Part shown: positions 15,865 through 24,555 of the stretch, piece after piece
Position numbering within the stretch: position 1 is the stretch's first letter
Layout of the letters: every line of letters starts with the position of its first letter
Assembly (NCBI GenBank): GCA_029261035.1
Contig: JAJDCD010000025.1
Span: 320,926 to 384,925 of the forward strand
Direction: 5' to 3'
DNA: 64,000 nt
Source of the DNA: Candidatus Omnitrophota bacterium
GTDB taxonomy: Bacteria; Omnitrophota; Omnitrophia; Omnitrophales; JACROU01
The notes under the pieces: generated by a model
What the model saw: only the letters and a program-made list of their open reading frames with translations
Told to the model about the DNA's origin: nothing
Databases searched by the model: none
Translations under genes and position numbers: made by a program

Positions 15865-16071
15865 TTATTGAACCAAAACAGTTTGGTCTGCTAATTGGAC
15901 TTTTTGTCCTTTTCTAATTTTAGCAGATTTTCTAAGCTCAACCTGATCATCGACCTTTACTTGCCCTTCAGATATAAGCGTTTTGGCCATACCACCAGAT
16001 TCGCAAAGGTTTGTTGTTTTAAGTAATTTATGAAGTTCAATAAAGTCGGATTTCAGCTCAAAAGAAATCAT
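15865..16071 (-). CDS. S4-domain RNA-binding protein (YbcJ-like)
   Basis: A 68-residue protein consisting of one S4-like fold: FIELHKLLKTTNLCESGGMA, then LISEGQVKVDDQVELRKSAK, and a final beta strand. Members bind structured RNA and are often linked to ribosomes. The ATG overlaps the ABC-F stop region by 4 bases, so the two genes are translationally coupled, and a shared role on the ribosome is a reasonable inference. Confidence 0.85.
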   Translation of the reverse strand: MISFELKSDFIELHKLLKTTNLCESGGMAKTLISEGQVKVDDQVELRKSAKIRKGQKVQLADQTVLVQ

Positions 16072-17684
16072 GCGTGAAACGACGCTCTTTTCTTCTTGAG
16101 TTGTTCATCTAAAAGGTAATCGTCAAATGCCGTCTCAGGACGATCAATAAAGTCGGTGGGTGAAATTTCGATAATACGGTCCGCAATGGTTTGTATAAAC
16201 TGGTGATCTTGTGAGGTGAAAATAACAGTTCCTTGATATTTTTCCAAAGCCTGGTTTACAGCTTGAATGGACTCCAAGTCTAAATGGTTTGTAGGTTCAT
16301 CCAAAATAAGAACGTTCGCCTGTTCTAACATCATCTTCGCAATTAAGCAACGAACACGCTCTCCTCCAGAAAGAACTTTTACACTTTTTAAAGTCTCTTC
16401 CCCAGTAAAAAGCATCTTCCCTAAAAACCCACGGACAAATTTCTCATCAGTATCGGAGGAGTACTGCCTTAACCAATCGACTAGATTTAAATCAACATCA
16501 AAAAAATGTTTGTTGTCTTTCGGAAAATAAGATGTTTTAACCGTTTTACCCCAACGGTGATTTCCATTATCCGGCTCTAGTTCATTAACTAAAATACGCA
16601 ATAAAGCAGTCTTCGCTCTTTCATCTCTTCCTAAAAGAACTATTTTATCCCCTCTATTGACTCTAAATGACAGATTGTCAAACATAGGTTCAGCATCAAC
16701 AGACTTCGACAAATGACTCACGTTTAAAATTTCGTTACCCACTTGTTTATCAAATTCAAAAACAATATGAGGATACTTTCTAGATGAAGGTTTAATGTCA
16801 TCAAGAGTAAGCTTTTCTAATAATTTTTTTCTAGACGTCGCTTGCTTTGCTTTAGAAGCGTTAGCACCAAAACGTGCAATAAATTCTTTAAGCTCTCGTC
16901 TTTTATCATCTGTTTTTTTGTTCTTTTCTTGTCTTTGTTTCAGTGCTAATTCGCTCGATTCATACCAAAAAGAATAATTACCTGTATAAAGCTGTATCTT
17001 CATAAAGTCGACATCCGCAATCTGAGTACAGACCTTATCTAAAAAGTGTCTATCATGAGAAACAACAATAGCTGTATTTTTAAAATCTAATAAAAAATCC
17101 TCTAACCACATACACGTCTCTACATCCAATTGGTTTGTAGGCTCATCCAAAAGAAGAACATCTGGGTTTCCAAATAATGCTTGTGCTAGCAGGACACGAA
17201 CCTTTTGATTTGCCTCCAACTGACTCATCTGAATTTCGTGTAACGCATCCTCTATTCCTAAATCACTTAATAGCTTGGCCGCCTCAGCCTCTGCATTCCA
17301 CCCATCCATTTTCGCAAAATCCGATTCTAATTCAGAAGCACGGATTCCATCTTTGTCTGAGAAGTCCGTCTTTGCATATATTTCATCCTTCTCTTTCATG
17401 ATTTCAAATAGTTTGCGGTGCCCCATCACGACAGTCATTAAAGCCGTATACTCATCATAAGCAAATTGGTCTTGTTTTAAGACAGAAATTCTTTTTCCAG
17501 ACTGAATAGAAACATCTCCAGCTGAAGGTTCAATTTCTCCAGAAAGAATCTTAATAAACGTAGACTTCCCTGAACCATTAGCTCCAATTAAGCCATAGCA
17601 ATTTCCTTCATTGAACATAATGTTCACATTCTCAAACAAGGTTCGCTCGCCAAATTGTAATGTTAATTCTCTAGTTGATATCAC
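16068..17684 (-). CDS. ABC-F family ATPase (YbiT-like)
   Basis: A 538-residue soluble protein with two ABC domains and no membrane segments. Domain 1 has Walker A GANGSGKST and LLLDEPTNQLD. Domain 2 has a degenerate Walker A (GRDERAKTA), the signature LSGGERVRC and LILDEPTNHLD. A charged linker joins them (about 245-305). These are the features of ABC-F translation factors that bind the ribosomal E site. Length and the N-terminus (ISTRELTLQFGERTLFENVN) fit the YbiT group best. The second Walker A departs from the GxxGxGKS/T consensus, which is unusual for the group. It is followed by the coupled S4 protein gene. Confidence 0.85.
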   Translation of the reverse strand: MISTRELTLQFGERTLFENVNIMFNEGNCYGLIGANGSGKSTFIKILSGEIEPSAGDVSIQSGKRISVLKQDQFAYDEYTALMTVVMGHRKLFEIMKEKDEIYAKTDFSDKDGIRASELESDFAKMDGWNAEAEAAKLLSDLGIEDALHEIQMSQLEANQKVRVLLAQALFGNPDVLLLDEPTNQLDVETCMWLEDFLLDFKNTAIVVSHDRHFLDKVCTQIADVDFMKIQLYTGNYSFWYESSELALKQRQEKNKKTDDKRRELKEFIARFGANASKAKQATSRKKLLEKLTLDDIKPSSRKYPHIVFEFDKQVGNEILNVSHLSKSVDAEPMFDNLSFRVNRGDKIVLLGRDERAKTALLRILVNELEPDNGNHRWGKTVKTSYFPKDNKHFFDVDLNLVDWLRQYSSDTDEKFVRGFLGKMLFTGEETLKSVKVLSGGERVRCLIAKMMLEQANVLILDEPTNHLDLESIQAVNQALEKYQGTVIFTSQDHQFIQTIADRIIEISPTDFIDRPETAFDDYLLDEQLKKKRASFHA

Positions 17685-17719
17685 GAAAAACTCCTAATGG
17701 GAAATTTTAAGACTAAAAT

Positions 17720-17767
17720 AGTGACAGTCACCTTGCTCTGCCTGATGGCAGGCAGGTGACAGTCCCT
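17720..17767. repeat. REP element at the end of the cyclophilin gene
   Basis: GTGACAGTCAC (17721-17731) and GGTGACAGTCCC (17755-17766) bracket an inner stem TGCCTG/CAGGCA. It lies immediately downstream of the cyclophilin stop codon. Confidence 0.85.
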
Positions 17768-17768
17768 A

Positions 17769-18383
17769 TTATCCGATGATGGTGACCTTGTTCATCACAA
17801 CATCTTCAAGAGGACGATCTTGAGCATCACGATCAACACCTGCAATTTTATTCACAACATCAATACCCTCTGTTACCAGCCCAAAAACAGAATGGTTGTT
17901 ATCTAAATGAGGTGTAGGAACTTGAGTAATAAAAAATTGACTTCCATTTGTATTTGGCCCTGAATTAGCCATTGAAAGAATGCCTGGCTGATCATGGCTT
18001 AACTCCGGACTAAACTCATCTTCAAAAGAATAACCTGGGCCGCCTCGACCTGTGCCGGTTGGATCCCCTGTTTGAACCATAAAATTTGGAATAACACGAT
18101 GGAAAATAATTCCATCATAAAATCCTTTATTGGCTAATTTCACAAAGTTCTCAACTGTTTTGGGTGTTTGCTCTGCATACAAGTCCAGAACGATATCCCC
18201 TAATGTGGTCTCAATTTTAGCTTTCACGATTTTCTTCCCTTCTATATTAACTAACGGTTTTGTTGCTTTAACTACAGTGGCCGTACGAATCGCTTCTTCC
18301 TTAGGTGTTGGTGAATCAAACCATGTAAAGGTTGAACAACCAGCCAATAGAATACAACTCATTATTAGACTTAAACGTTTCAT
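17769..18383 (-). CDS. Lipoprotein peptidyl-prolyl isomerase, cyclophilin type
   Basis: A 204-residue protein with a lipoprotein signal peptide (lipobox LLAGC, Cys16) and a cyclophilin domain. Recognisable segments are [52 protein letters not shown] and [11 protein letters not shown]. The FHR, QTGD and SQFFIT active-site segments are intact. The short C-terminus is typical of bacterial PpiB-type enzymes. It should catalyse proline isomerisation of secreted proteins at the periplasmic face. The gene is bracketed by REP palindromes on both sides. AAGGAGATC precedes the ATG. Confidence 0.92.
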   Translation of the reverse strand: MKRLSLIMSCILLAGCSTFTWFDSPTPKEEAIRTATVVKATKPLVNIEGKKIVKAKIETTLGDIVLDLYAEQTPKTVENFVKLANKGFYDGIIFHRVIPNFMVQTGDPTGTGRGGPGYSFEDEFSPELSHDQPGILSMANSGPNTNGSQFFITQVPTPHLDNNHSVFGLVTEGIDVVNKIAGVDRDAQDRPLEDVVMNKVTIIG

Positions 18384-18446
18384 AAGGATCTCCTTTAAAA
18401 TGGAGGGGTATTATACTGAAAACACGGAGAAATGCAAAGGAAGGTA

Positions 18447-18496
18447 TAGTGACTGTCACTTGCCTGCCATTAGGCAGAGCTAAGTGACTGTCACTA
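18447..18496. repeat. REP element upstream of the cyclophilin gene
   Basis: GTGACTGTCAC at 18449-18459 and 18484-18494 surrounds TGCCTGCC..GGCAGAG. It is a near mirror of the element at 17720-17767. Confidence 0.85.
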
Positions 18497-18529
18497 TTGA
18501 TGTTTGAGAGTGAATAATTAAACCAATGT

Positions 18530-18557
18530 GGTAACAGTCACTAAAGTGACAGTCACC
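18530..18557. repeat. REP element after the PII gene
   Basis: GTAACAGTCAC is followed by GTGACAGTCAC (18546-18556), ending just before the stop of the PII gene on the minus strand. The first copy has one mismatch. Confidence 0.75.
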
Positions 18558-18567
18558 CAACAACCCA

Positions 18568-18885
18568 TTATACAGCTACCATACCACGTTCTTTAGTTCG
18601 AACTCTAACAAGGTCTTCCATATCAAATACAGCTACCTTACCGGCACCCAATTGATCCGATTCACAAGACTGACAAATCACTTCGACCAAATCATCTACT
18701 TCGTGATCATTGCAAAAGAGTTCCACTTTGGTTTTCGGCAAATAGAGGTAAGACTCTGGACGAGATTGTTCGTTTCCAAAACCCTTTACTTGACTTACGG
18801 TCATCCCAGAAACCCCAAACCGTCTTAAAGCCAATTCTAAATCTTTGAATTTTTTATCTGGAATAATACATTCAATCTTCTTCAT
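18568..18885 (-). CDS. PII-family nitrogen regulatory protein
   Basis: A 105-residue PII protein: MKKIECIIPDKKFKDLELAL, the GMTVSQVKGFG segment, LPKTKVELFCNDHEVDDLVE, a B-loop with LGAGKVAVFD and RVRTKERG at the C-terminus. PII trimers sense 2-oxoglutarate and ATP/ADP and control ammonium uptake, glutamine synthetase or their regulators. Compared with E. coli GlnB, the T-loop between the Gly-rich strand and LPK is about five residues shorter, so usual uridylylation and partner contacts may be changed. A near-consensus sigma-54 promoter lies upstream at 18969-18984. Type III glutamine synthetase lies nearby at 22.3 kb. Confidence 0.85.
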   Translation of the reverse strand: MKKIECIIPDKKFKDLELALRRFGVSGMTVSQVKGFGNEQSRPESYLYLPKTKVELFCNDHEVDDLVEVICQSCESDQLGAGKVAVFDMEDLVRVRTKERGMVAV

Positions 18886-18929
18886 AAACTTAAGCCTCCC
18901 TACAAAATTGATTATTATTTACAAAATTG

Positions 18930-18993
18930 ATTCGTTTTTGGCACAAATCACAACTCTTTCTTTATAAGTGCAATCTCTGTGCCAAAAACGAAT
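18930..18993. repeat. 16-base perfect inverted repeat around the PII promoter
   Basis: ATTCGTTTTTGGCACA (18930-18945) and TGTGCCAAAAACGAAT (18978-18993) are perfect complements separated by 32 bases. The right arm contains the -24 element of the PII promoter. Confidence 0.85.
18969..18984 (-). promoter_or_regulatory. Sigma-54 promoter of the PII gene
   Basis: On the minus strand TGGCAC (18984-18979), five bases AGAGA, then TTGCA (18973-18969): an exact match to the -24/-12 consensus and spacing. The expected start is near 18958, about 73 bases before the PII ATG. An enhancer-binding protein of the NtrC type would be required; none is encoded in this window. Confidence 0.8.
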
Positions 18994-19014
18994 TATTTGG
19001 AGGTAAAAGGTTCT

Positions 19015-19233
19015 TTATTTTCTATGCTCTTCTGAAGGAGGTAACGAGTCTGGCGTATAACGATTATGCGCCTTTTGTTCTGAAGGCAGCTCCTTCAACA
19101 TCTTAGCTTCTTGCTTTGAGATTTGCTTCAAACACATCTTACGACGTGTCGGATCCAATAACGAAACTTTAAACAGAAGTCCTTTTAACTCAAGAATTTC
19201 ATCAATTTCAAAACCTATTTTTTCTTCTTCCAC
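19015..19233 (-). CDS. Small acidic protein of unknown function
   Basis: A 72-residue protein. A strong AAGGAGG five bases before a GTG at 19233 favours that start over the ATG at 19257, which lies inside the end of the upstream FkbM gene. The sequence has an N-terminal beta-rich part (FEIDEILELKGLLFKVSLLD) and a charged, basic C-terminus. No family is recognised. The close spacing to the FkbM methyltransferase suggests cotranscription. Confidence 0.55.
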   Translation of the reverse strand: MEEEKIGFEIDEILELKGLLFKVSLLDPTRRKMCLKQISKQEAKMLKELPSEQKAHNRYTPDSLPPSEEHRK

Positions 19234-19243
19234 GACAACCTCC

Positions 19244-20044
19244 TTACTTGTTTTCATCTAAAACAAAAACCTTATCTGCCAATAAAAAAGATTTTTCTTC
19301 TACAAAAATCATATCTACCTGCCACAAAGCATTATCTTGTGGTCTTCTCCAAAAAGTACAAACGTCATAAGCAACAAAACCATGTGTTTTCATGAAGGAA
19401 GTAACTTCTTCAATTAGTGGAGCTCCTTTATTAATCGGAATAAGAGAAACCTCCATCAAAACAACTTCCACAGACTTTAACGTGGATGCAGCCCCTTTAA
19501 ATACTTCTAGTTCAAAGCCTTGAACATCAATTTTTAACAAATCCACATTTGAAAAATTCTGTCCCTCCAACAAATCATCTAGTGAGATAACTGTTTTATT
19601 AATAATCGTACGCGCCACATTACTTTGCTCTTCAAAAACTGAAGACCCTGTTTCCATTTCAAAAAACGAGATGTCTTCTCCACTCTCAGGCCCTAACAAA
19701 TTAGAGACATAAGAAACCGTCTCCGGATATGCTTTAACCACCTGTTCAAGAAAACCTTTTTTGCTTTCCTGAGGTTCCACCATCAACACATGAGAGTTTG
19801 GCCATATTTTTTTTATTTGCTTTGTCCATTCTCCTTGAAATGCTCCAATGTCTAATATGTTTTTGGGGCTAAATCCGATTTGTTTCAGATTTTCTAAACT
19901 CCAATCCATAGATGCCACTTGAGCATATTTTGAATGAGAAGAGAAGGTTTCTTTTTCACAAATTTCTCTAAAAACTAAGTCTTTAACTCGAATAGGAATA
20001 AGTTTTAATAAAATTTGTTTTAATACTGCTTTAATAAAAACCAT
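19244..20044 (-). CDS. FkbM-family SAM-dependent methyltransferase
   Basis: A 266-residue protein with a class I methyltransferase fold of the FkbM type: ILDIGAFQGEWTKQI (SAM-binding glycine loop), VLMVEPQ (acidic ribose ligand), TVISLDDLL, and DLLKIDVQGFELEVFKGA, a hallmark of the family. Members methylate hydroxyls on sugars, lipids or natural products. The acceptor here cannot be told from sequence. An N-terminal segment of about 50 mixed residues precedes the domain. The ATG at 20044 is used with GGTGA upstream (a TTG lies one codon earlier). No sugar transferases are adjacent. Confidence 0.88.
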   Translation of the reverse strand: MVFIKAVLKQILLKLIPIRVKDLVFREICEKETFSSHSKYAQVASMDWSLENLKQIGFSPKNILDIGAFQGEWTKQIKKIWPNSHVLMVEPQESKKGFLEQVVKAYPETVSYVSNLLGPESGEDISFFEMETGSSVFEEQSNVARTIINKTVISLDDLLEGQNFSNVDLLKIDVQGFELEVFKGAASTLKSVEVVLMEVSLIPINKGAPLIEEVTSFMKTHGFVAYDVCTFWRRPQDNALWQVDMIFVEEKSFLLADKVFVLDENK

Positions 20045-20115
20045 CAAATCACCCCATAAATAAACTAAAAATATTATCTCTCAAACAGGTCTTCTCTGCA
20101 ATCATTCTTGGCAAA

Positions 20116-20385
20116 TTAATCGGGAATATTTTTGTACTGATCTAACCACTTATAAAGTCGGTAAAAAATTAGGGCAGGGATATAAAGAATAATGATAAAT
20201 AAATAATTGAGAGGTTTAAGAAGATCAAAAAATTCCTTCACCTGAAACCAAAACTCCTGCATATTACGAATATCCCAGGTATAACCCGTAATACTTAAAA
20301 CAACAATTAAAGCCGATATTAACAGCCACAAAAAACATAAGGAATAACATAATCGGGATAAGTAAACCATTGTTTTACTGCTCAC
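20116..20385 (-). CDS. Small two-span membrane protein, unknown function
   Basis: An 89-residue protein with two strongly hydrophobic segments (about 12-33 and 59-76) separated by an aromatic-rich loop. The start is a GTG at 20385 with GGAG seven bases upstream, lying inside the end of the flavoprotein gene (11-base overlap). The alternative ATG at 20370 has no better ribosome site. Coupling suggests a membrane partner for the oxidoreductase, an inference from arrangement only. Confidence 0.55.
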   Translation of the reverse strand: MSSKTMVYLSRLCYSLCFLWLLISALIVVLSITGYTWDIRNMQEFWFQVKEFFDLLKPLNYLFIIILYIPALIFYRLYKWLDQYKNIPD

Positions 20386-21376
20386 CCTGAGTCTCCTTCA
20401 AAAGTTTGTTTCTCTTTTCTGTCCGAACCTTAACATCAATATCATCGAGGGCATCCACCGCCATATCCCAGGCGGTATATATCTGTTTTTTCTTCCCAGC
20501 AACCAAATCTCCAACAGCGTAAAAACCACTCACAGAAGTCTCCCCTTTTTCGTTAGTCACCAAATGTTCTCTATCATTAAGTGTAACACCTAACTGTTTT
20601 GCTAAGTCATTGTAAACCATTGTCCCCAATGCAACAAAGGCCGTAGTCACATCTATTTTTTTCTCTCCCAACATAAATCCTTCAAGCCCCTTATCTTTAG
20701 GATCTCCAAGAATATCTGTAATTTCTTCCTCTCTTACAGGGATTTGATACAAATCTAATAATTGAGATAACTCCTCTGAAGTCTCAAACGATTTTCCATG
20801 AGATAGAACGTAAATATGAGGAAGGTTATAGCGCTCCTTCAGCATCACAGCAATCCAACCGCTCACTGCTTTTTCTCCAATGACAGCACAGTTTTTTCCA
20901 GCCGTTCTATGGCCATCACAACGAATACAATACAAAACATCATTTCGATTTGCATATGGGAGAATAGGGTCAATAGAACCTTGAATGAGGGGTTGAACAT
21001 CCATTGTGCCCGTACACAATACTACATACTTTGCTTGAAAAGAAGTTCCATCCGTCGTGTTCAGAATAAAAATATCTCCGTTCTTCTGAATTGATTCCAC
21101 CTTCTTTTTTTCAACAGATAAAAAGCTTTTGAGATCCTCACTCTTATTTATAAATTGTGTCACTTCTCGTGTTGTTGAAGAAATAGGTCTTTTCTTATCA
21201 AAAAATCCTGGAATATTATCCACTTCACTTACCCATGTTGCCCGGCTTTTTTTATTTGTTTTTGGATCTCCAAGAAAAACAAGGGTCTCTAAATGGTTCA
21301 ACACAGAACGCAACAAAGCCATTTGACCCGCAGCACCACCCCCTATCACAGCAACTTCATAAATCTTTGTACTCAT
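20375..21376 (-). CDS. Thioredoxin-reductase-like FAD/NAD(P) oxidoreductase
   Basis: A 333-residue flavoprotein. The FAD-binding VAVIGGGAAGQMALL is at residues 8-22, and a CxxC pair (Cys150-Ile-Arg-Cys153, then DGH) occupies the redox position of bacterial thioredoxin reductase. The second dinucleotide motif, CAVIGEKAVSGWIA, replaces the usual GGGxSA with GEKAVS, so NADPH binding may differ. The C-terminal FAD motif GFYAVGDLVAGKKKQIYTA is followed by the usual helix. It could reduce a thioredoxin-like protein or another disulfide. The start at ATG 21376 has GGAGGAAGTT directly upstream; the longer frame from 21403 is rejected. Confidence 0.82.
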   Translation of the reverse strand: MSTKIYEVAVIGGGAAGQMALLRSVLNHLETLVFLGDPKTNKKSRATWVSEVDNIPGFFDKKRPISSTTREVTQFINKSEDLKSFLSVEKKKVESIQKNGDIFILNTTDGTSFQAKYVVLCTGTMDVQPLIQGSIDPILPYANRNDVLYCIRCDGHRTAGKNCAVIGEKAVSGWIAVMLKERYNLPHIYVLSHGKSFETSEELSQLLDLYQIPVREEEITDILGDPKDKGLEGFMLGEKKIDVTTAFVALGTMVYNDLAKQLGVTLNDREHLVTNEKGETSVSGFYAVGDLVAGKKKQIYTAWDMAVDALDDIDVKVRTEKRNKLLKETQGEQ

Positions 21377-21431
21377 AACTTCCTCCAGAGCACATTGTAA
21401 CATTGAAAAAAAGAGGTTAGGATACTTTTAT

Positions 21432-21680
21432 TTATCGAACGCAACGGAAGATAATATGTTCTTTTTGAATTAAAGAGGATAGAGCTTCTAAAAGCTCATT
21501 TGGAATTTCTCCACAACTAACTTCAGACTCCCCGTTGCCAAACCGCTCACCCATACTGCGAATAAAGCGTTGGCAATCATCACAGTCTCGGATATGCTGC
21601 TTGAGCAACTTTTCTTCTTGAGACTGAGGATCTCTTTTCCAATACCCAAATATAAGACAAGCCATTTCACTACACGTCAT
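21432..21680 (-). CDS. Small zinc-finger-like (ZAS/zf-HC2-type) protein
   Basis: An 82-residue protein with the motif HxxxCxxC (KQHIRDCDDCQRF, His29 with Cys33 and Cys36) and an upstream Cys3 that could be the fourth ligand. This matches zinc-binding anti-sigma domains, but without the usual membrane segment. The N-terminus MTCSEMA and the segment GEIPNELLEAL recur in the next gene upstream (21833-22075), showing that the two arose by tandem duplication. No ECF sigma factor is present in the window. GGGAGAAG precedes the ATG. Confidence 0.6.
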   Translation of the reverse strand: MTCSEMACLIFGYWKRDPQSQEEKLLKQHIRDCDDCQRFIRSMGERFGNGESEVSCGEIPNELLEALSSLIQKEHIIFRCVR

Positions 21681-21832
21681 GGAACTTCTCCCTCATTTAA
21701 ACTATACCACTTATCAATAAGGGCAAAGCTGTCCTCTGAAGAAACTAACACCTTATATATAGTCTGTGAAATAAGATAGAGGTATTACGAGAGTAAGGGC
21801 CGCAAAATAATCGCTCTCAAATCAAACTTCTT

Positions 21833-22075
21833 TTAACAAGCGATTGGTATAGAAGCTTTGCGAATCAAGGGTGTAATTGCTTCCATTAATTCGTCCGGGA
21901 TTTCCCCATAACTCATGTTTAATTCACCCTTCTCATAACAACGCCTCATCTTTATAAGAAATGCTTGGCATTGCTTTGAAGAACGAATCAAAGAATGAAT
22001 TTGGATTTCTTCTTTGGTAGAAGGCTTTTTCTTACAGTACCAATAAACAACCTGAGCCATTTCATGACAAGTCAT
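21833..22075 (-). CDS. Paralogue of the zinc-finger-like protein with lost ligands
   Basis: An 80-residue protein that aligns with the downstream neighbour (MTCHEMAQ, then HSLIRSSKQCQAF, then GEIPDELMEAI). The first Cys of the HxxxCxxC motif is Ser here, so zinc binding is probably weakened or lost. The start at ATG 22075 has GGAGG eight bases upstream. The pair may form a heteromeric or antagonist couple; this is inference. Confidence 0.55.
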   Translation of the reverse strand: MTCHEMAQVVYWYCKKKPSTKEEIQIHSLIRSSKQCQAFLIKMRRCYEKGELNMSYGEIPDELMEAITPLIRKASIPIAC

Positions 22076-22137
22076 AGTCACCACCTCCATTAATATTATC
22101 GACTTTTGGAGGCTTATGGTTGAGTGGTCAGGATTTT

Positions 22138-22185
22138 GGTGACAGTCACTTTGCTCAGCCTTACGGCAGGCCAGTGACAGTCACC
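22138..22185. repeat. REP element downstream of glutamine synthetase
   Basis: GTGACAGTCAC at 22139-22149 and again at 22174-22184 surrounds CAGCCTTACGGCAGGC. The composite structure matches 17720-17767. Confidence 0.88.
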
Positions 22186-22187
22186 AA

Positions 22188-22223
22188 ACAAAAAAGGGCG
22201 GTTCGAATAAACGAACCGCCCTT
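22188..22223 (-). terminator. Terminator of the glutamine synthetase gene
   Basis: AAGGGCGGTTCG (22194-22205) and CGAACCGCCCTT (22212-22223) form a perfect 12-base stem with a six-base loop. On the minus strand it is followed by a run of T, giving a textbook intrinsic terminator. Confidence 0.9.
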
Positions 22224-22271
22224 AGCATTTTTATCTGTCTTCAGACTTCCGTCCTCTGACTTCTGTTTTCC

Positions 22272-24383
22272 TTATGACTGAAACAACATTTGTGAGTATG
22301 TTGGTACTGGCCACAAACGTGCTGGAGCGATGTCTTCAATCGCATCGATATCCGCTCGAAGAGATTCTGCTGTTGTTTTAACTTTGTCTCTGTAAATTTT
22401 CGCTTGAGACTCTAAGTCCGTAGCTTTTTGAGCTTTTTTTGTAGCAGACTCAAGTTCTGCAAGTTTTACTGTAGCAGACTCTAACAAGTCAGACACTCTT
22501 TTCAGAAGATCTTTTTGAACGCTTGCTTTTCCAGAAGCTGCTTTAAGCTTAGCAATCGTATCTGCCAACTCAGATGTAATACGAATTGCCGCTGGGATAT
22601 ATTGTCTTTTAACCATTGTAATTGCTGCTTGAGCTTCGATGTTAATTGTTTTGCAATAATGCTCTAAATAGATTTCGTATCTTGAACCCAATTCTTCTCT
22701 AGATAGAACTTTATATTTACCAAACAACTTAATCGCTTCTGGCGTATTCATATAAGGTAAAGCAAGAGGTGTATTTTTTATATTAGCAAGACCCCGCTTC
22801 TTCGCTTCTTTTACCCATTCATCCGAATAGTTATTACCATTAAAAATAACTCGGCCATGCTTCTTATACGCCTCTTTAATGATCGATGCTGCTTCTTTAT
22901 TAATATCTTTCTTGCTTACCTTTTCAAGACGAGTAGCAATCTCATCAAACGCTTCAGCCGCAATCGTATTTAATACAACATTTGCACCTGAAATAGAAGC
23001 AGAAGATGGCATCATACGAAACTCAAACTTGTTCCCTGTAAATGCAAAAGGAGAAGTTCTGTTTCGGTCCGTGTTGTCTTTAGGTAATTTAGGAAGAGAA
23101 TCAGCCCCAATACTCAAGAAAGATTGTCCTTGAGATGTGTACTTTTTACCTTTAGATATACAGTCCAAAATCTCTGTTAATTGAGTTCCCATAAAGATAG
23201 AAATAATGGCAGGAGGCGCTTCATTCGCACCCAAACGCAAATCATTTCCTGGATTAGCAGCAGAAGCACGAAGCTTATCGGCATGTCTATCAATTGCTGT
23301 AATCACAGCACTTAAGAAAACAAGGAACTGTTCGTTATCATGCGGAGTATTACCTGGTTCTAGCAAATTCTGACCATCATTGGTAGCTAAAGACCAGTTG
23401 TTATGTTTACCAGATCCATTGACACCATCAAATGGTTTTTCATGTAGCAAACAAACCAAACCATGTCTTAACGCCATTTTTTGCATTGTTTCCATAACCA
23501 ACTGATTGTGATCAGAAGCAATGTTCGTTGTAGAAAAAACAGAAGCCATTTCGAATTGCGCTGGAGCTACTTCGTTATGCTTTGTTTTTGCAGCAACGCC
23601 CATTCTCCAAAGTTCCACATCAAGATCTTGCATAAACGCAGAAACACGATCACGAATAGCACCAAAATATTGGTCTTCCATCTCTTGCCCTTTTGGAGCA
23701 TTTGCCCCAAAAAGAGTTCTTCCAGAAGTAATTAAATCTAAACGTTGATCATAATATTTCTTATCGATAAGAAAATATTCTTGCTCTGGTCCAACGGTTG
23801 AAAATACACGTTCGGAAGTCGTGTTTCCTAAAGCTCTCAAAACACGAAGCGCTTGTTTAGAAACAGCTTCCATGGATCTCAATACAGGTGTTTTTTTATC
23901 CAAAGCTTCTCCTGTATAAGAACAAAAAGCCGTAGGAATACAAAGTGTTACATTACCAACACCATCTTTCTTCAAGAAAGCTGGTGAAGTACAATCCCAT
24001 GCAGTATAACCACGCGCTTCAAAGGTTGTTCTCAAACCACCGCTAGGAAATGAAGATGCATCTGGCTCCCCTTGTACTAACTGAGCTCCAGAAAATTCCA
24101 TAATAATACTTCCATTACCATTTGGAGAAATAAAGGAGTCGTGCTTTTCAGCAGTAGCACCTGTTAAGGGTTGAAACCAATGACTGTAGTGAGTAGCTCC
24201 TTTTTCAAGAGCCCAATCTTTCATCGCGCTGGCAATTACATCTGCAACTTGAGGAGGCAAAGTAGCTCCCGTATCAATGGTTTTCTTGATTGATTTATAA
24301 GTTTCTTTAGGTAATCTTTGTTGCATTAACTTTAAATTAAATACATTTGATCCATATAACTTAGCTACGTCTTTATCTGACAT
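22272..24383 (-). CDS. glnN: Type III glutamine synthetase
   Basis: A 703-residue enzyme, the length of GSIII (about 700-730), not the 450-470 of GSI. The N-terminal family segment includes [19 protein letters not shown]. Catalytic motifs present are [10 protein letters not shown], the ammonium and glutamate site [29 protein letters not shown], and [18 protein letters not shown]. It condenses glutamate and ammonia with ATP in the cytosol as a dodecamer. GSIII occurs in Bacteroidota, cyanobacteria and PVC relatives. The gene has its own terminator and a promoter at 24525-24553. The nearby PII protein may regulate nitrogen flow through it. Confidence 0.95.
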   Translation of the reverse strand: MSDKDVAKLYGSNVFNLKLMQQRLPKETYKSIKKTIDTGATLPPQVADVIASAMKDWALEKGATHYSHWFQPLTGATAEKHDSFISPNGNGSIIMEFSGAQLVQGEPDASSFPSGGLRTTFEARGYTAWDCTSPAFLKKDGVGNVTLCIPTAFCSYTGEALDKKTPVLRSMEAVSKQALRVLRALGNTTSERVFSTVGPEQEYFLIDKKYYDQRLDLITSGRTLFGANAPKGQEMEDQYFGAIRDRVSAFMQDLDVELWRMGVAAKTKHNEVAPAQFEMASVFSTTNIASDHNQLVMETMQKMALRHGLVCLLHEKPFDGVNGSGKHNNWSLATNDGQNLLEPGNTPHDNEQFLVFLSAVITAIDRHADKLRASAANPGNDLRLGANEAPPAIISIFMGTQLTEILDCISKGKKYTSQGQSFLSIGADSLPKLPKDNTDRNRTSPFAFTGNKFEFRMMPSSASISGANVVLNTIAAEAFDEIATRLEKVSKKDINKEAASIIKEAYKKHGRVIFNGNNYSDEWVKEAKKRGLANIKNTPLALPYMNTPEAIKLFGKYKVLSREELGSRYEIYLEHYCKTINIEAQAAITMVKRQYIPAAIRITSELADTIAKLKAASGKASVQKDLLKRVSDLLESATVKLAELESATKKAQKATDLESQAKIYRDKVKTTAESLRADIDAIEDIAPARLWPVPTYSQMLFQS

Positions 24384-24524
24384 TTTTCTTCCTCCAATTA
24401 CATTTTATTAATAAAATAACAAAAAATCTGATAGATCTTTTTGCTTAGGCCAATAGGTGGCTCAAAAGCAAAACATTGAGCTTATCAGGATACTACTAAG
24501 ATTTATTTCCTACAAGAGTTTTTT

Positions 24525-24553
24525 ACTATACAAAAATGATGTCTTATCTACAA
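24525..24553 (-). promoter_or_regulatory. Probable promoter of glnN
   Basis: On the minus strand: TTGTAG (24553-24548), a 17-base spacer, TATAGT (24530-24525). The start would be near 24519, giving a leader of about 135 bases. No sigma-54 element is visible here, unlike at the PII gene. Confidence 0.55.
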
Positions 24554-24555
24554 AA

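Noticed and set aside
15712-15894. Plus-strand 60-codon frame in the same region
   Set aside because: It crosses the hairpin and the end of the S4-domain gene on the other strand and has no homology-like features.
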